Shown: positions 17,244-26,829, counted from the stretch's first letter. The stretch: 64,000 nt of DNA from an uncultured Draconibacterium sp. (GCA_947492175.1 CANLMQ010000031.1:1-64000); one strand, 5' to 3'. Notes: generated from the letters alone by a model not told the origin. Numbers and translations are program-made.

Positions 17244-18420
17244 ATACCAGGTTAACGAAAAAGGATATTACGGCGAATTTGGAGGAGCATGGATTCCCGA
17301 AATGATGTATACCAACATCGATGAACTAAAACGCCGCTATTTGGAAATCATCGAATCAAGTGATTTCAAAAACGAATTCAACCAACTTTTAAAAGATTAT
17401 GTAGGCCGGCCTTCGCCACTCTATTTTGCAAGCCGGCTTAGCGAACATTACGGATCAAATATTTATCTGAAACGGGAAGATCTGAACCATACAGGATCGC
17501 ATAAATTAAACAATACGATCGGGCAAATTTTGCTGGCAGAAAAACTTGGCAAAACCCGCATGATTGCAGAAACAGGAGCCGGCCAGCATGGTGTAGCAAC
17601 TGCAACAGTTTGTGCGTTAAAAGGAATAAAGTGCATAGTTTATATGGGCGCCCTTGATGTTTCTCGTCAGGCACCAAATGTAAAGAAAATGAAAATGTTG
17701 GGAGCTGAAGTTATTCCGGTGCACAGCGGAAATAAGACCCTAAAAGATGCTACCAACGAGGCAATGCGCGACTGGATTGCCAATCCGGTTGATACACATT
17801 ATATTATCGGCTCGGTTGTTGGGCCACATCCCTACCCCGATATGGTAGCACGTTTCCAGTCGGTAATTAGCGCAGAAATGAGAAAACAACTACTTGAGAA
17901 AACCGGCTCTGAGCTTCCAACCCGGGTTTTGGCATGCGTAGGTGGAGGAAGTAATGCTGCCGGTGCATTTTACCATTTCCTTGATGATGAAACCGTAGAA
18001 CTGATAGGCATTGAAGCTGCAGGGAAAGGGATTCACACTACAGAAACAGCAGCTACATTAACAGTTGGTTCACCGGGCGTTTTACACTCAAGTAAAACCA
18101 TGCTAATGCAAAACGATGACGGGCAGATAACCGAACCCTACTCGATTTCTGCAGGGCTGGATTATCCCGGAATTGGACCAATGCATGCGCACCTCCACAA
18201 AACCGGTCGTGCAAAATTTCTGGCAGCTACCGACGAAGAAGTACTTCAGGCTGTTCTTCTGCTCACACAAAAAGAGGGAATTATTCCTGCGCTTGAATCG
18301 GCACATGCCCTGGCTGCACTCGACCAAATAGAAATGAAGCCTGACGATGTGAATGTAATTAACCTTTCGGGTAGTGGCAACAAGGATATGGAAACGTATT
18401 TAAATTATTTTGGATATTAA
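17239..18420 (+). CDS. trpB: Tryptophan synthase beta chain
   Basis: This PLP enzyme condenses indole with serine to form tryptophan, receiving indole through the tunnel from TrpA. It has the N-terminal GYYGEFGGAWIPE, the Schiff-base lysine K89 in LNHTGSHKLNN, AETGAGQHGVATATV, the PLP-phosphate loop CVGGGSNAAGAF, and the C-terminal NLSGSGNKDM. At 393 aa it is the normal TrpB1 type that pairs with TrpA. It starts at GTG 17239, which lies in the duplicated element. trpA follows 19 nt downstream. Confidence 0.95.
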   Translation: MKYQVNEKGYYGEFGGAWIPEMMYTNIDELKRRYLEIIESSDFKNEFNQLLKDYVGRPSPLYFASRLSEHYGSNIYLKREDLNHTGSHKLNNTIGQILLAEKLGKTRMIAETGAGQHGVATATVCALKGIKCIVYMGALDVSRQAPNVKKMKMLGAEVIPVHSGNKTLKDATNEAMRDWIANPVDTHYIIGSVVGPHPYPDMVARFQSVISAEMRKQLLEKTGSELPTRVLACVGGGSNAAGAFYHFLDDETVELIGIEAAGKGIHTTETAATLTVGSPGVLHSSKTMLMQNDDGQITEPYSISAGLDYPGIGPMHAHLHKTGRAKFLAATDEEVLQAVLLLTQKEGIIPALESAHALAALDQIEMKPDDVNVINLSGSGNKDMETYLNYFGY

Positions 18421-18439
18421 AAACTGAAATGTCAACAAA

Positions 18440-19222
18440 ATGAACAACAGAATCAATCAGCTTTTCGAAAAGAAAAACAAAAACATATTCTCGGTCTATT
18501 TTACAGCCGGTTTCCCGAATTTAAACGATACGGTTGAAATTATTCAGGAACTTGAAAAAAACGGGGTGGACCTCATCGAAATAGGAATGCCCTTTTCTGA
18601 TCCAACTGCCGATGGACCAACCATTCAGAGAAGCAGCGAAGTAGCACTAAAAAACGGAATGAGTTTAAACCTGCTTTTTGAACAGTTAGCAACAATTCGT
18701 CAGTCGGTTTCAATTCCTCTTGTTTTAATGGGATATTTTAATCCTGTTTACCAGTTTGGAGTAGAAAAGTTCTGCAAAAAATGCAAGGAAATAGGTATCG
18801 ACGGAACTATTCTTCCCGATCTCCCACTTGATGAATTTGAAGCGGAATACAAATCTACTTTCGCCAAAAACAATCTTCACAATATTCTACTGATTACACC
18901 ACAAACTTCAGAAGAACGAATCAGACAAATAGACCAAGCCAGCACAGGATTTATTTACATGGTTTCCTCATCATCTACTACAGGAGCGGGTAAAAAAGTG
19001 GAAGATTTTCAAACCGAATACTTTGAACGTATTAACAGCATGAATTTAAAAAATCCAACAGTAATTGGTTTTGGAATTTCAGACAATGCGACCTTTGAAA
19101 ATGCCTGTAAATACGCCAATGGAGCCATAATTGGCAGTGCATTTGTAAGCTCATTCAATGCCGCTGATAAAATAGAAAATTCCATTTTAAAATTTGCTAA
19201 AAGTATACTTTCTAATAATTAA
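18440..19222 (+). CDS. trpA: Tryptophan synthase alpha chain
   Basis: It cleaves indole-3-glycerol phosphate to indole and glyceraldehyde 3-phosphate. The TIM barrel shows FSVYFTAGFPN, the catalytic Glu47 in DLIEIGMPFSDP, Asp58 in TADGP, VLMGYFNPVYQFG, DGTILPDLPLDE, and VSSSSTTGAGK for phosphate binding. The length (260 aa) is normal. It is the last gene of the trp operon. No clear terminator follows. The 210 nt before the next gene hold only a weak 24-codon ORF (19249-19323) that I do not support. Confidence 0.94.
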   Translation: MNNRINQLFEKKNKNIFSVYFTAGFPNLNDTVEIIQELEKNGVDLIEIGMPFSDPTADGPTIQRSSEVALKNGMSLNLLFEQLATIRQSVSIPLVLMGYFNPVYQFGVEKFCKKCKEIGIDGTILPDLPLDEFEAEYKSTFAKNNLHNILLITPQTSEERIRQIDQASTGFIYMVSSSSTTGAGKKVEDFQTEYFERINSMNLKNPTVIGFGISDNATFENACKYANGAIIGSAFVSSFNAADKIENSILKFAKSILSNN

Positions 19223-19432
19223 TTTCTAATATCTGCAAAAGACGAAAATGTTCAAAGAAATTAAATGTTTTCTAACACAAATCAGACGCTTCAATATAAC
19301 TCACATACTTTCAAAGCAATAGTACATTGGAGGTAAAATAGTCCAGTTAAGAAGTGTTAAAGGATATTCTAAATCATACTTAAATCGATTTAATATGGTT
19401 ATATTAATACCAACAATTAAAAACACAAAACT

Positions 19433-19624
19433 ATGCTGGAATACGCAAAAGTAATTCTACCCAAAGTAAGTTTTAGCAGAGAATTGTTCAGAAAAGAATT
19501 AAACAAGTGTATTGATTGGGTAGAACCAGAGCAGGTTAAAGACCTTTGTATCTGGTGTTATCAAAGATTTCAAAAAATGTATCCCGATGTTTTGGCAGAA
19601 GCTTTTGCCGACATTGCGGCCTAA
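19433..19624 (+). CDS. Small protein of unknown function (63 aa)
   Basis: I do not recognise this family. The 63-residue product begins MLEYAKVILPKVSFS and has a predicted amphipathic helical core with FRKELNKCIDWV and VKDLCIWCYQRFQKMYPD. It contains three Cys, several aromatics, and no signal peptide or membrane segment. It is backed by a strong terminator 12 nt after its stop codon and by an isolated transcription unit, so it is probably a real gene. It sits between trpA and a SusC operon on the same strand, and there is no evidence that it belongs to either. Confidence 0.6.
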   Translation: MLEYAKVILPKVSFSRELFRKELNKCIDWVEPEQVKDLCIWCYQRFQKMYPDVLAEAFADIAA

Positions 19625-19635
19625 AGTATTAACCT

Positions 19636-19660
19636 GGCGGGAATCTTTCCCGCCTTTTTT
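19636..19660 (+). terminator. Terminator after the 63-aa gene
   Basis: A perfect 8-bp stem GGCGGGAA/TTCCCGCC with a TCT loop is followed by six T. It ends the unit that holds the small protein. Confidence 0.92.
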
Positions 19661-20092
19661 CTGTTTATCCCCATCTTTTAATCTACAAATATTCTCTTTT
19701 TGTCGACAAACAACACATTTAACCAACACAAACGCGACATACCCTAAATTATTCTATTTACACGTCTATACCTGTCGTTCATTGATTAAAAATCCAAACA
19801 GTATTCCAATTCCCTAAGTTTGAGTAAAATGCAATTTAGATAAAGTTATCTGCGAATGACATAATCTGAATCATGAATAACAAATTACGGGGAGTTCGGG
19901 GAAAACTGCATTAATAAAACACTCCAATTTTTTACATAGAAACAGAATTAAACAGCGTTAAAAATGTAAAAAGTGAAGTTATCTGGCCGGCTGGCAGATA
20001 TTCAGACTCCCGTTTCCCCGGCGGGAGTTTTCTTTTTGAAGAAATTAAAGCGAAGGGTAATAAAGCTTTAATCTTAATATAAATTTTAATCT
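19661..20092 (+). promoter_or_regulatory. Long 5' region of the first susC with two hairpins
   Basis: No gene is seen in these 432 nt. A 12-bp palindrome TTTGTCGACAAA lies at 19699-19710. Two hairpins follow each other close to the gene: TATCTG/CAGATA at 19980-20000, then ACTCCCG/CGGGAGT at 20006-20028, followed by TTTTCTTTTT. The second resembles a terminator placed 57 nt before the susC ATG. It may be an attenuator, the end of a leader RNA, or a processing site. Confidence 0.5.
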
Positions 20093-23000
20093 ATGAAAAA
20101 ACTACTTCTTTTAGTTGTGGCTTTGTGTATTGGAGTGAGTAGCCTATTCGCCCAAACAAAGCAAGTTAAAGGGAAGGTAACCTCGTCAGACGATGGTTTG
20201 CCTATTCCGGGAGTTTCGGTGGCCGTTAAAGGAACCACAAATGGAACTATAACTGATTTTGAAGGGAACTTCAGCTTAACAGTTCCTGAAAATGAGACTC
20301 TGGTATTCTCCTTTGTGGGAATGAAAACCACAGAGGTTGCTATTACTGATGCTTCAACATACAATGTGGTTCTGGAAACAGAGACAATTGGAGTTGAAGA
20401 AGTTGTTGTTACTGCAATGGGTATTAAACGAGAGAAAAAAGCACTGGGCTATTCCGTTAGTGAATTTTCTGGTGACGATTTCGGAAATGTGGGAAGCAAC
20501 GATGCCACCAAAGCCTTGCAAGGAAAGGTTGCCGGGGTATCTATTTCTGCCGGTTCGGGAGCACCCGGTGCTTCTACACGAGTAATTGTTCGCGGACTTT
20601 CATCCATTACCGGAAGTAATCAACCTCTTTATGTAGTTGATGGTGTTCCGATTAATAACTCATTTGCAAGCGGAAATGCAACCGAAAATTCAATGAATGT
20701 AAATGCTAAAGTTGACTTTGGCAACTCGGCTGCAGATATTAACCCTGCTGATATAGAAACCATATCAGTTCTAAAAGGGGCAGCAGCATCGAATCTTTAT
20801 GGTTCTAGAGCAGCTAACGGTGTAATTATGATTACCACTAAAAAAGGTGCAAAGAATCAGGATTTAGTGGTAAGCGTTTCGAGTTCATCAGCTTTTACTG
20901 AAGTTGGTCGTTTGCCTTATTTCCAAAAAAGATTTGGCCAGGGCTGGAGTGGTACGTTTGACACAAAGGAGAACGGAAGTTGGGGACCGATAATGGACGG
21001 CAAAGATCGTTTAACCGGCTATATCGTTGACAATGTTCAACAGCTTGCACCATTCACTTACAAAGAAAACGGAATTCGCGATGTGTACGAATATGGATAT
21101 TCATTAAACAACACAATTGCCTTATCCGGAGGAAATAGTCTTATGGGTTGGTATGCATCTGCAACAACCTCTCAGAATGACGGAGTATTACCCGGGGATG
21201 TAGACGTATTGGACAGAAACACGCTAACCTTTAAAGGAAATGGTGGAACTGATAAAACCAAGATTAACTTTGGGATGACATACATTAACCGTGTACAGAA
21301 AACAATTCCAACCGGACAAGGCGACGATGCAGGTACCGGTGCTGTAATTTATGCCGATATCCTTTACCAACCGGTTAACCACTATCTCCCTGACTATAGA
21401 GACTATAATTACAAGTTTAACAACCTCGACAATTATTATAACGGTTATGCACAAAATCCCTATTTCACTCTTAACGAAACAGGTGCACAATCAAATCAAA
21501 ACAGGGTAATGGGGAATTTAAATATTACCCAGGAACTTGCTCAAGGATTAAACATCTCATTTACCGGAGGTGTTGATACGTACTCACAATTCGCCAAAAT
21601 ACATGGTGCTGTGGCCAAAGTAACTCCCGGAGCAAATAACGACGGAACCATTAACGATGTTGCAGGTGCTGTAAAAGAAGAAGGCAGATACCAGACTCAG
21701 TTAAATTCAGACCTTGTACTTAATTATGCAAACGAAGTAAATCTGTTTGGAGGAGACCTTAAATATAATGTGCTCCTTGGAAACAACATTAACCAACGTT
21801 CGTTCAAACGCCTGAATGTAATTTCAAAAGGATTAGTAGTACCCGGATATTACAATGTTGGAAATATCAGTGGATCGGCAGAAGTATATACTAATGAATA
21901 CAAACGCCGCCTGATTGGAGTATTCGGACAGATAGGATTGGAATTTAACGATTACCTGTTTGTAAACTTACAGGCACGAAATGATTGGTCCTCTACTTTA
22001 CCAATTGGAAGCAACTCCTTCTTTTATCCGGGAGCTACCTTAGGATTTATTTTTACCGATTTACTTCCTGAAAATAAAACATTATCGTATGGTAAATTTC
22101 GTTTAAGTTACGCTTTAGCCGGTAACGATGCTGCCCCTTTTATGACATCTGAAATATACAGACCTTCAATTTTAAGAGCAGGTGGATTTGGTTCTACCAA
22201 TTACCCGGTTGGCGGGGTACCTTCATACGAAAAATACCGACGTTTAGGAAACCCGGATCTTAAACCTGAAATTTCGAAAGAATTGGAAATCGGTACTGAC
22301 TTAAGATTCTTTAAAAACCGAATTGCAGTTGACCTGGCTTATTACAAAAAAACCACTACCGATTTGATAATGCTTGCCAATATTGCTGCATCAACCGGTT
22401 ATAGGGAAATAACATCAAATTTAGGGCAAATAACCAACGATGGAATTGAACTGATGGTAAATATTGCGCCGGTAAAAACCAATGATTTTACCTGGGATTT
22501 TACCTATCTATTCAATAAAGCCGATATGGTATTAGACGAATTATCTGAAGAATTGGGCGTTTCCGAATACCTGATTAACGATGCTTACGAAACAGAATTT
22601 GTTGCCATCCCAGGAGAACAACTTGGAATGTACCGTATTCCTGATTTCAGATATTCTCCTGACGGGAAAATTATTGTCGGAGACAACGGACTTCCTGTTG
22701 AGGGAGATAAGAAATTGGTTGGTTCTTCAGTTCCTGATTTTACCATGTCTTTTACGAATAATTTATCTTACAAAGGATTTAAATTTTCTTTCCTGATTGA
22801 CTACCAAAAAGGAGGTTTAATGTATTCAAATACAGCAAATGCAACTTATTGGTCAGGAAATAACGAACAATCAACAACCAACGATAGACGTCCATGGGTT
22901 ATTCCTAATACAGTAATTGAGTTAAAAGACAATGATGGTAATGTTACCGGTTACGAAGAGAATACAATACCAGTTGTAGATAACTGGCACGAGTATTATG

Positions 23001-23296
23001 ATTCAAACACGAATAAGCCAATTGAAAGTTCCAGGCTCATTTCTCGCACATTTATTAAACTTCGTGAAGTTTCTCTTTCATACCGATTTGGTAAATCACT
23101 GTTAGACAAAACATTCCTTTCGTCAGCAAATGTTTCGGTTTTCGGAAGAAATCTGTTTTTATGGACACCTGCTGACAACAGTTACGTTGACCCTGAAACA
23201 ACTACGTGGGACAACGATATTGAAGGTTTGTTCGGAGAGTTTAACGGAGCTCCGGGAGTACGTACCTACGGACTGAAATTAGATGTAACCTTTTAA
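20093..23296 (+). CDS. SusC/RagA-type TonB-dependent outer-membrane transporter
   Basis: It forms the outer-membrane barrel of a SusCD importer. Order: signal peptide (MKKLLLLVVALCIGVSSLFA), carboxypeptidase-regulatory-like domain at about residues 25-100 (KVTSSDDGLPIPGVSVAVKGTTNG to VGMKTTEVAI), a TonB-box segment VEEVVVTAMG at about 103, the plug with GxxSITGSNQPLYVVDGVPI, and a long barrel ending GLKLDVTF. No STN domain is present, so it is unlikely to signal to an anti-sigma factor. At 1,067 aa the length is normal. The stop codon abuts the ATG of the SusD gene. The locus has no glycoside hydrolase, and its two extra lipoproteins suggest a peptide rather than a glycan substrate (inference). 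Confidence 0.92.
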   Translation: MKKLLLLVVALCIGVSSLFAQTKQVKGKVTSSDDGLPIPGVSVAVKGTTNGTITDFEGNFSLTVPENETLVFSFVGMKTTEVAITDASTYNVVLETETIGVEEVVVTAMGIKREKKALGYSVSEFSGDDFGNVGSNDATKALQGKVAGVSISAGSGAPGASTRVIVRGLSSITGSNQPLYVVDGVPINNSFASGNATENSMNVNAKVDFGNSAADINPADIETISVLKGAAASNLYGSRAANGVIMITTKKGAKNQDLVVSVSSSSAFTEVGRLPYFQKRFGQGWSGTFDTKENGSWGPIMDGKDRLTGYIVDNVQQLAPFTYKENGIRDVYEYGYSLNNTIALSGGNSLMGWYASATTSQNDGVLPGDVDVLDRNTLTFKGNGGTDKTKINFGMTYINRVQKTIPTGQGDDAGTGAVIYADILYQPVNHYLPDYRDYNYKFNNLDNYYNGYAQNPYFTLNETGAQSNQNRVMGNLNITQELAQGLNISFTGGVDTYSQFAKIHGAVAKVTPGANNDGTINDVAGAVKEEGRYQTQLNSDLVLNYANEVNLFGGDLKYNVLLGNNINQRSFKRLNVISKGLVVPGYYNVGNISGSAEVYTNEYKRRLIGVFGQIGLEFNDYLFVNLQARNDWSSTLPIGSNSFFYPGATLGFIFTDLLPENKTLSYGKFRLSYALAGNDAAPFMTSEIYRPSILRAGGFGSTNYPVGGVPSYEKYRRLGNPDLKPEISKELEIGTDLRFFKNRIAVDLAYYKKTTTDLIMLANIAASTGYREITSNLGQITNDGIELMVNIAPVKTNDFTWDFTYLFNKADMVLDELSEELGVSEYLINDAYETEFVAIPGEQLGMYRIPDFRYSPDGKIIVGDNGLPVEGDKKLVGSSVPDFTMSFTNNLSYKGFKFSFLIDYQKGGLMYSNTANATYWSGNNEQSTTNDRRPWVIPNTVIELKDNDGNVTGYEENTIPVVDNWHEYYDSNTNKPIESSRLISRTFIKLREVSLSYRFGKSLLDKTFLSSANVSVFGRNLFLWTPADNSYVDPETTTWDNDIEGLFGEFNGAPGVRTYGLKLDVTF

Positions 23297-24820
23297 ATGA
23301 TGAAAAGAATGAAAAAGTTAACTATTATATTAAGTGTAGTCCTGTTTTTATCATCATGCGATAAATTTCTGGACATTAACGAAAATCCAAACTATCCTAA
23401 CGATGTTTCGGATGAATTGTTACTTACTTCAGCTATTGCTGCCGTAACAAACGTGTATTGTGCCGATTGGGGTTTGATTGGTTCTTTCTGGTCTCAACAC
23501 TGGGCGCAAAACAACACATCTTCGCAATATAAAATTTACGAATCGTATGCAATTAGTAGTAACACAAATGTGATTGATCGTTCGTATCGGGCCATGTTTG
23601 TTGACGGACTAAGCGACAATGAGATCTTCTTGAAAAAAGTAGAAGAAAATGAAAATTGGGGTGCCTATTTAATGGCTTCCGTAATAAAAGCATATGGATT
23701 CCAGTACCTGGTCGACATGTATGGCAATGTTCCTTATACTGAAGCATTTCTTGGTTTAGACAAATTAAATCCGGTAATCGATAAAGGCGAAGATATTTAT
23801 GCAAATATTTACACATTGCTGGTTGATGCTTTGAATAAAGATTTCTCTGGATATGTTATTGAAAAGTATGAACTAAATGATATCATTTTCGAAGGTGATA
23901 TTGACTACTGGGCTGCGTTTGCCAACTCATTACGGTTGCGAATTCTGCTACGGCAGTTTGATGCAAATTCAGCATTCGCAACCACTGAAATAACCGCGCT
24001 TATTGCCGATATGGAAGCAGAAAATATTTATCTGCTCGACAAGGATGTTGCGGTAACCAACTTTGAAGATGCCGACAGTAAATCAAATCCATTGTATGAA
24101 AGTGACCAAAGACAGTTAAATACAACAAACAATTTAAAGGCCTGTGCTACATTTACTTCTTTCTTAGAAACAAATGGCGATCCTCGAATTGAAAGTTTAT
24201 TTACTCCTGTTTCCGGTAATTTTTATGGACTGGTTCCTGGTTCGTACAACGTACCATCAACCGAATTTGAAGCACCAAATCTAATTGCCTCTCCAATTGT
24301 TGAGCCGGAAATGCCTGTTTTTTGGATGACCTATGCCGAATCTGAATTATTAATTGCCGAGGCCTATTTAAGACTTGGAAATACAGAAAAAGCTAAAGAA
24401 TATTACGAAAGTGGTGTTACTGAATCATTCAGTCGCATGGATGCAGAAATTGGCGACCTGCTTTCAGGTGCCTATGCTTTCCCAACAACCGGATTTGATG
24501 ATCAGTTAAAAGCAATTATTACGCAGAAATGGGTTGATGCTGCTGAGGGTGGCCGTGGACTAGAATCGCATATTGAGCGCGTAAGAACAGGTTATCCTGA
24601 AGAATCTGCAATAAGTGATCAAATAGATGTGGGTTATATTTTACCTGAGAACTATATTCCGGGAACACTTATTTACAGTAAAAAAGGAACAACCGGAGGG
24701 ATACTTCCACGAAGATTTCCTTATCCCGACAGTGAGTTGAATTTTAACTCAAATGCTGCTGAATACAAGGCACTATCAGATGCCGATGTGATTTTACAAA
24801 AAGTATGGTGGAAAAATTAA
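23297..24820 (+). CDS. SusD/RagB-type surface lipoprotein (SusD-like_2)
   Basis: It is the substrate-binding lid over the SusC barrel. The signal peptide ends in a lipobox (FLSSC, Cys near residue 21), followed by DKFLDINENPN, a common opening of SusD-like lipoproteins. The helical TPR-like scaffold is visible in ASVIKAYGFQYLVDMYGNVPYTEAF and ESELLIAEAYLRLGNTEKAKEYYESGV. The overall pattern (507 aa; QKWVDAAEGGRGLESHIERVRTGYP near the end) fits the SusD-like_2 branch better than classical SusD. It starts directly after the susC stop codon, so translation is coupled. Confidence 0.9.
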   Translation: MMKRMKKLTIILSVVLFLSSCDKFLDINENPNYPNDVSDELLLTSAIAAVTNVYCADWGLIGSFWSQHWAQNNTSSQYKIYESYAISSNTNVIDRSYRAMFVDGLSDNEIFLKKVEENENWGAYLMASVIKAYGFQYLVDMYGNVPYTEAFLGLDKLNPVIDKGEDIYANIYTLLVDALNKDFSGYVIEKYELNDIIFEGDIDYWAAFANSLRLRILLRQFDANSAFATTEITALIADMEAENIYLLDKDVAVTNFEDADSKSNPLYESDQRQLNTTNNLKACATFTSFLETNGDPRIESLFTPVSGNFYGLVPGSYNVPSTEFEAPNLIASPIVEPEMPVFWMTYAESELLIAEAYLRLGNTEKAKEYYESGVTESFSRMDAEIGDLLSGAYAFPTTGFDDQLKAIITQKWVDAAEGGRGLESHIERVRTGYPEESAISDQIDVGYILPENYIPGTLIYSKKGTTGGILPRRFPYPDSELNFNSNAAEYKALSDADVILQKVWWKN

Positions 24821-24831
24821 AATGAAATAAA

Positions 24832-25518
24832 ATGAAATTATTTAAATATTCAATCATTCTAATAGCTGCCGTTTTCACTCTCGCCTCCTGCGAAAAAGAA
24901 TACGAAAGTTACGTTACGGAAACTCCTGCTCCAATAATGGAGTTACACGGAAGCAATCCATTGGTTCTTTTTAAAGGTACACCTTACGTAGATCCGGGGA
25001 TATACGCCGCAGAAATTATTAACGGCGAAGAAGTAGAAATCGGTTATGAAATTTTGAACGAGGTAAATGTAAATGTTACCGGAACATATAAACTTCAGTA
25101 TAAAGTTACAAACTCTCAGGGAGTTGATTTTTATATTTCACGTAACGTAAGCATTGTAAGCTTTACCGGATATGACGTATTTGAAATACCATCAGGTACA
25201 TACGACGGGATAAGAGTAAACAGAGGCTTTGGTGGAACTGTACAGATTTCGAAATTAGCACCCGGCGTTTACCAAATAAGCGATTTGCTTGCCGGCTACT
25301 ACGATCAATATGTTGGTTACGGACCATCAACTGCCGCACCTGCGATCCTCGTTATCCAGGAAGACGGAACCATTAGAACCGAGCTGGGGAATGCCCCGGG
25401 GTTTGGAGAAGATGTTGAAGGTACCAATTTTACATTTGATGATGTAAATAATGTATTAAACTACACTGCTGTATTTGAAAGCGGATTTAGTTTTGCAGCT
25501 CAATTAACCTTACAATAA
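24832..25518 (+). CDS. Surface lipoprotein with Ig-like DUF5011/DUF5012-type domain
   Basis: This is a probable accessory lipoprotein of the preceding SusCD pair. A signal peptide with lipobox LASC is followed by an Ig-like domain of the DUF5011 type (PLVLFKGTPYVDPGIYA ... VNVTGTYKLQYKVTNSQGVDFYISRNVSI, about residues 45-110). The C-terminal ~115 residues are beta-rich and Gly/aromatic-rich, like the BT_2262-type lipoproteins. It lies 11 nt after the SusD gene in the same operon. Domain naming rests on pattern memory, not a search. Confidence 0.75.
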   Translation: MKLFKYSIILIAAVFTLASCEKEYESYVTETPAPIMELHGSNPLVLFKGTPYVDPGIYAAEIINGEEVEIGYEILNEVNVNVTGTYKLQYKVTNSQGVDFYISRNVSIVSFTGYDVFEIPSGTYDGIRVNRGFGGTVQISKLAPGVYQISDLLAGYYDQYVGYGPSTAAPAILVIQEDGTIRTELGNAPGFGEDVEGTNFTFDDVNNVLNYTAVFESGFSFAAQLTLQ

Positions 25519-25527
25519 AATACTATT

Positions 25528-26004
25528 ATGAAGAAATATCTAATATATATGTTGGCGTTCGTAAGTATCATTCTTTCATCATGTGATGAAAAAGAAGATT
25601 TCGAACAAATAAATTCACAGGTAGTTGACGCTGCCGGTGAATGGTGGATAAAATTCTCCAAGACTGATTACGAAACCGGCTACCTGAAAGTGTTAACTTT
25701 TAATACGGCCGATGATGTTGCCACTGAAATGTGGATTTCGGATGAAGGAAACTGGAAGAACATAAAATTCAAATGTCCGGTTGATGTTTCATCCCTAACA
25801 TTTGAAGGAAGTAATCTGGATGATATTAACTCCGAATCAACGATTGAAGTTTCGAACGGCAAGATTGAATTAGGTGCCGGGCTTTCAACCACGGGGGTTG
25901 TTACCGATAAAATATCTTTCGAGATTAAATTCAGCGATGAACCAGGTGTTATTTACAATGCCACCGGAACCAGAAAAACCGGTTTTATTGAAGACGAACA
26001 CTAA
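25528..26004 (+). CDS. Small accessory lipoprotein, lipid-binding-protein-like
   Basis: It is a 158-aa lipoprotein (signal peptide to ILSSC, then DEKEDFEQ). The mature part is beta-rich: AAGEWWIKFSKTDYETGYLKVLTFNTADD, ATEMWISDEGNWKNIKFKCPVDVSS, and a final strand YNATGTRKTGFIEDEH. The layout resembles the putative lipid-binding lipoproteins that close some four-gene SusCD loci, such as BT_2261 in Bacteroides thetaiotaomicron. It is the last gene of the operon, with a terminator 20 nt downstream. Substrate and role are unknown. Confidence 0.65.
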   Translation: MKKYLIYMLAFVSIILSSCDEKEDFEQINSQVVDAAGEWWIKFSKTDYETGYLKVLTFNTADDVATEMWISDEGNWKNIKFKCPVDVSSLTFEGSNLDDINSESTIEVSNGKIELGAGLSTTGVVTDKISFEIKFSDEPGVIYNATGTRKTGFIEDEH

Positions 26005-26023
26005 ACTTTAAAAAGATGATAAA

Positions 26024-26058
26024 AAGAAAGAGTGATTCAGTTTGAGTCACTCTTTTTT
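26024..26058. terminator. Bidirectional terminator between convergent genes
   Basis: AAAGAGTGA/TCACTCTTT with further pairing toward the loop is flanked by A-rich sequence on the left and T6 on the right, so it can work in both directions. The stop codon of the minus-strand cyclophilin gene (26037-26039) lies inside the loop region. Confidence 0.85.
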
Positions 26059-26627
26059 ATGATATTTATCTTTACGACAGTGTTTAAAATTTGATGATCA
26101 TCACCCAATGCCTGAATTGCCCGAACCACATCCATCCCTTTTAGCACTTTTCCGAATGCAGCAAAACCTTGTCCGTCAGGATTTCGTTTTCCGCCAAAAT
26201 CAAGTCCAGGCTGATCTTCAATACAAATAAAAAACTCGGTAGATGCGGTTCCCGGCCCCATTCTTGCCATTGAAATAGTTCCATTAAGATGTTTAATCCC
26301 AGTTTGCTTTGTAGTTTCATGTACAATCGGAGCAATTTGGTCAATTTCATCATCATTAAAAACACCACCTTGAATCACCTGAATCTTTACATCGTTATCG
26401 GGTTGATTATCCATTCGAACAACTCTGTAAAATACAGCATCTTTGTATGTTCCACCTTCAACATGTTTTAAAAAATTTTTGCCGGTTACCGAGGCTTTTA
26501 CAGTATCTATTTCTGCTGTAATTTCGCCAAAGGGAGTTCGGATTTCTACTTTTGGAAGTGATTGACTGTATACCTTTACACAAAAAAATGTAATCGCAAC
26601 AATTAATAAAAATATAGATTTTTTCAT
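26037..26627 (-). CDS. Periplasmic peptidyl-prolyl cis-trans isomerase, cyclophilin type
   Basis: It assists folding of exported proteins by proline isomerisation. A Sec signal peptide (MKKSIFLLIVAITFFCVKVYS) is followed by a compact cyclophilin domain: VEIRTPFGEITAEI, GGTYKDAVFYRVVRM, IQGGVFNDDE, NGTISMARMGPGTASTEFFICIEDQPGLDF, GFAAFGKVLKGMDVVRAI. The active-site region YRVV...QGG and the FFI motif are present. At 196 aa it is a typical single-domain form. It converges with the SusCD operon, and its promoter region is shared with the divergent GH36-like gene. Confidence 0.9.
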   Translation of the reverse strand: MKKSIFLLIVAITFFCVKVYSQSLPKVEIRTPFGEITAEIDTVKASVTGKNFLKHVEGGTYKDAVFYRVVRMDNQPDNDVKIQVIQGGVFNDDEIDQIAPIVHETTKQTGIKHLNGTISMARMGPGTASTEFFICIEDQPGLDFGGKRNPDGQGFAAFGKVLKGMDVVRAIQALGDDHQILNTVVKINIIKKSDSN

Positions 26628-26829
26628 TTCAAATTTTTGATAACTATCTTTTAATTATGCGCTAAAATAAGAAAAGCTAAACATGAAGAACAAAAATCTT
26701 ATCAATAGATTTAACTGGGAAATACTCCGAAAGCTAACCTGAAATTTTTAGTAATTTTAAAATAAGACAAAAAAAATTTCCTTTTTTTAAAACGGGTTTA
26801 TACCTTAGGAGAAATTATCTAACTTAACT

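Noticed and set aside
19249..19323. A 24-codon ORF after trpA
   Set aside because: It has no terminator, promoter, repeat or composition support, and such short ORFs are expected by chance in AT-rich DNA.
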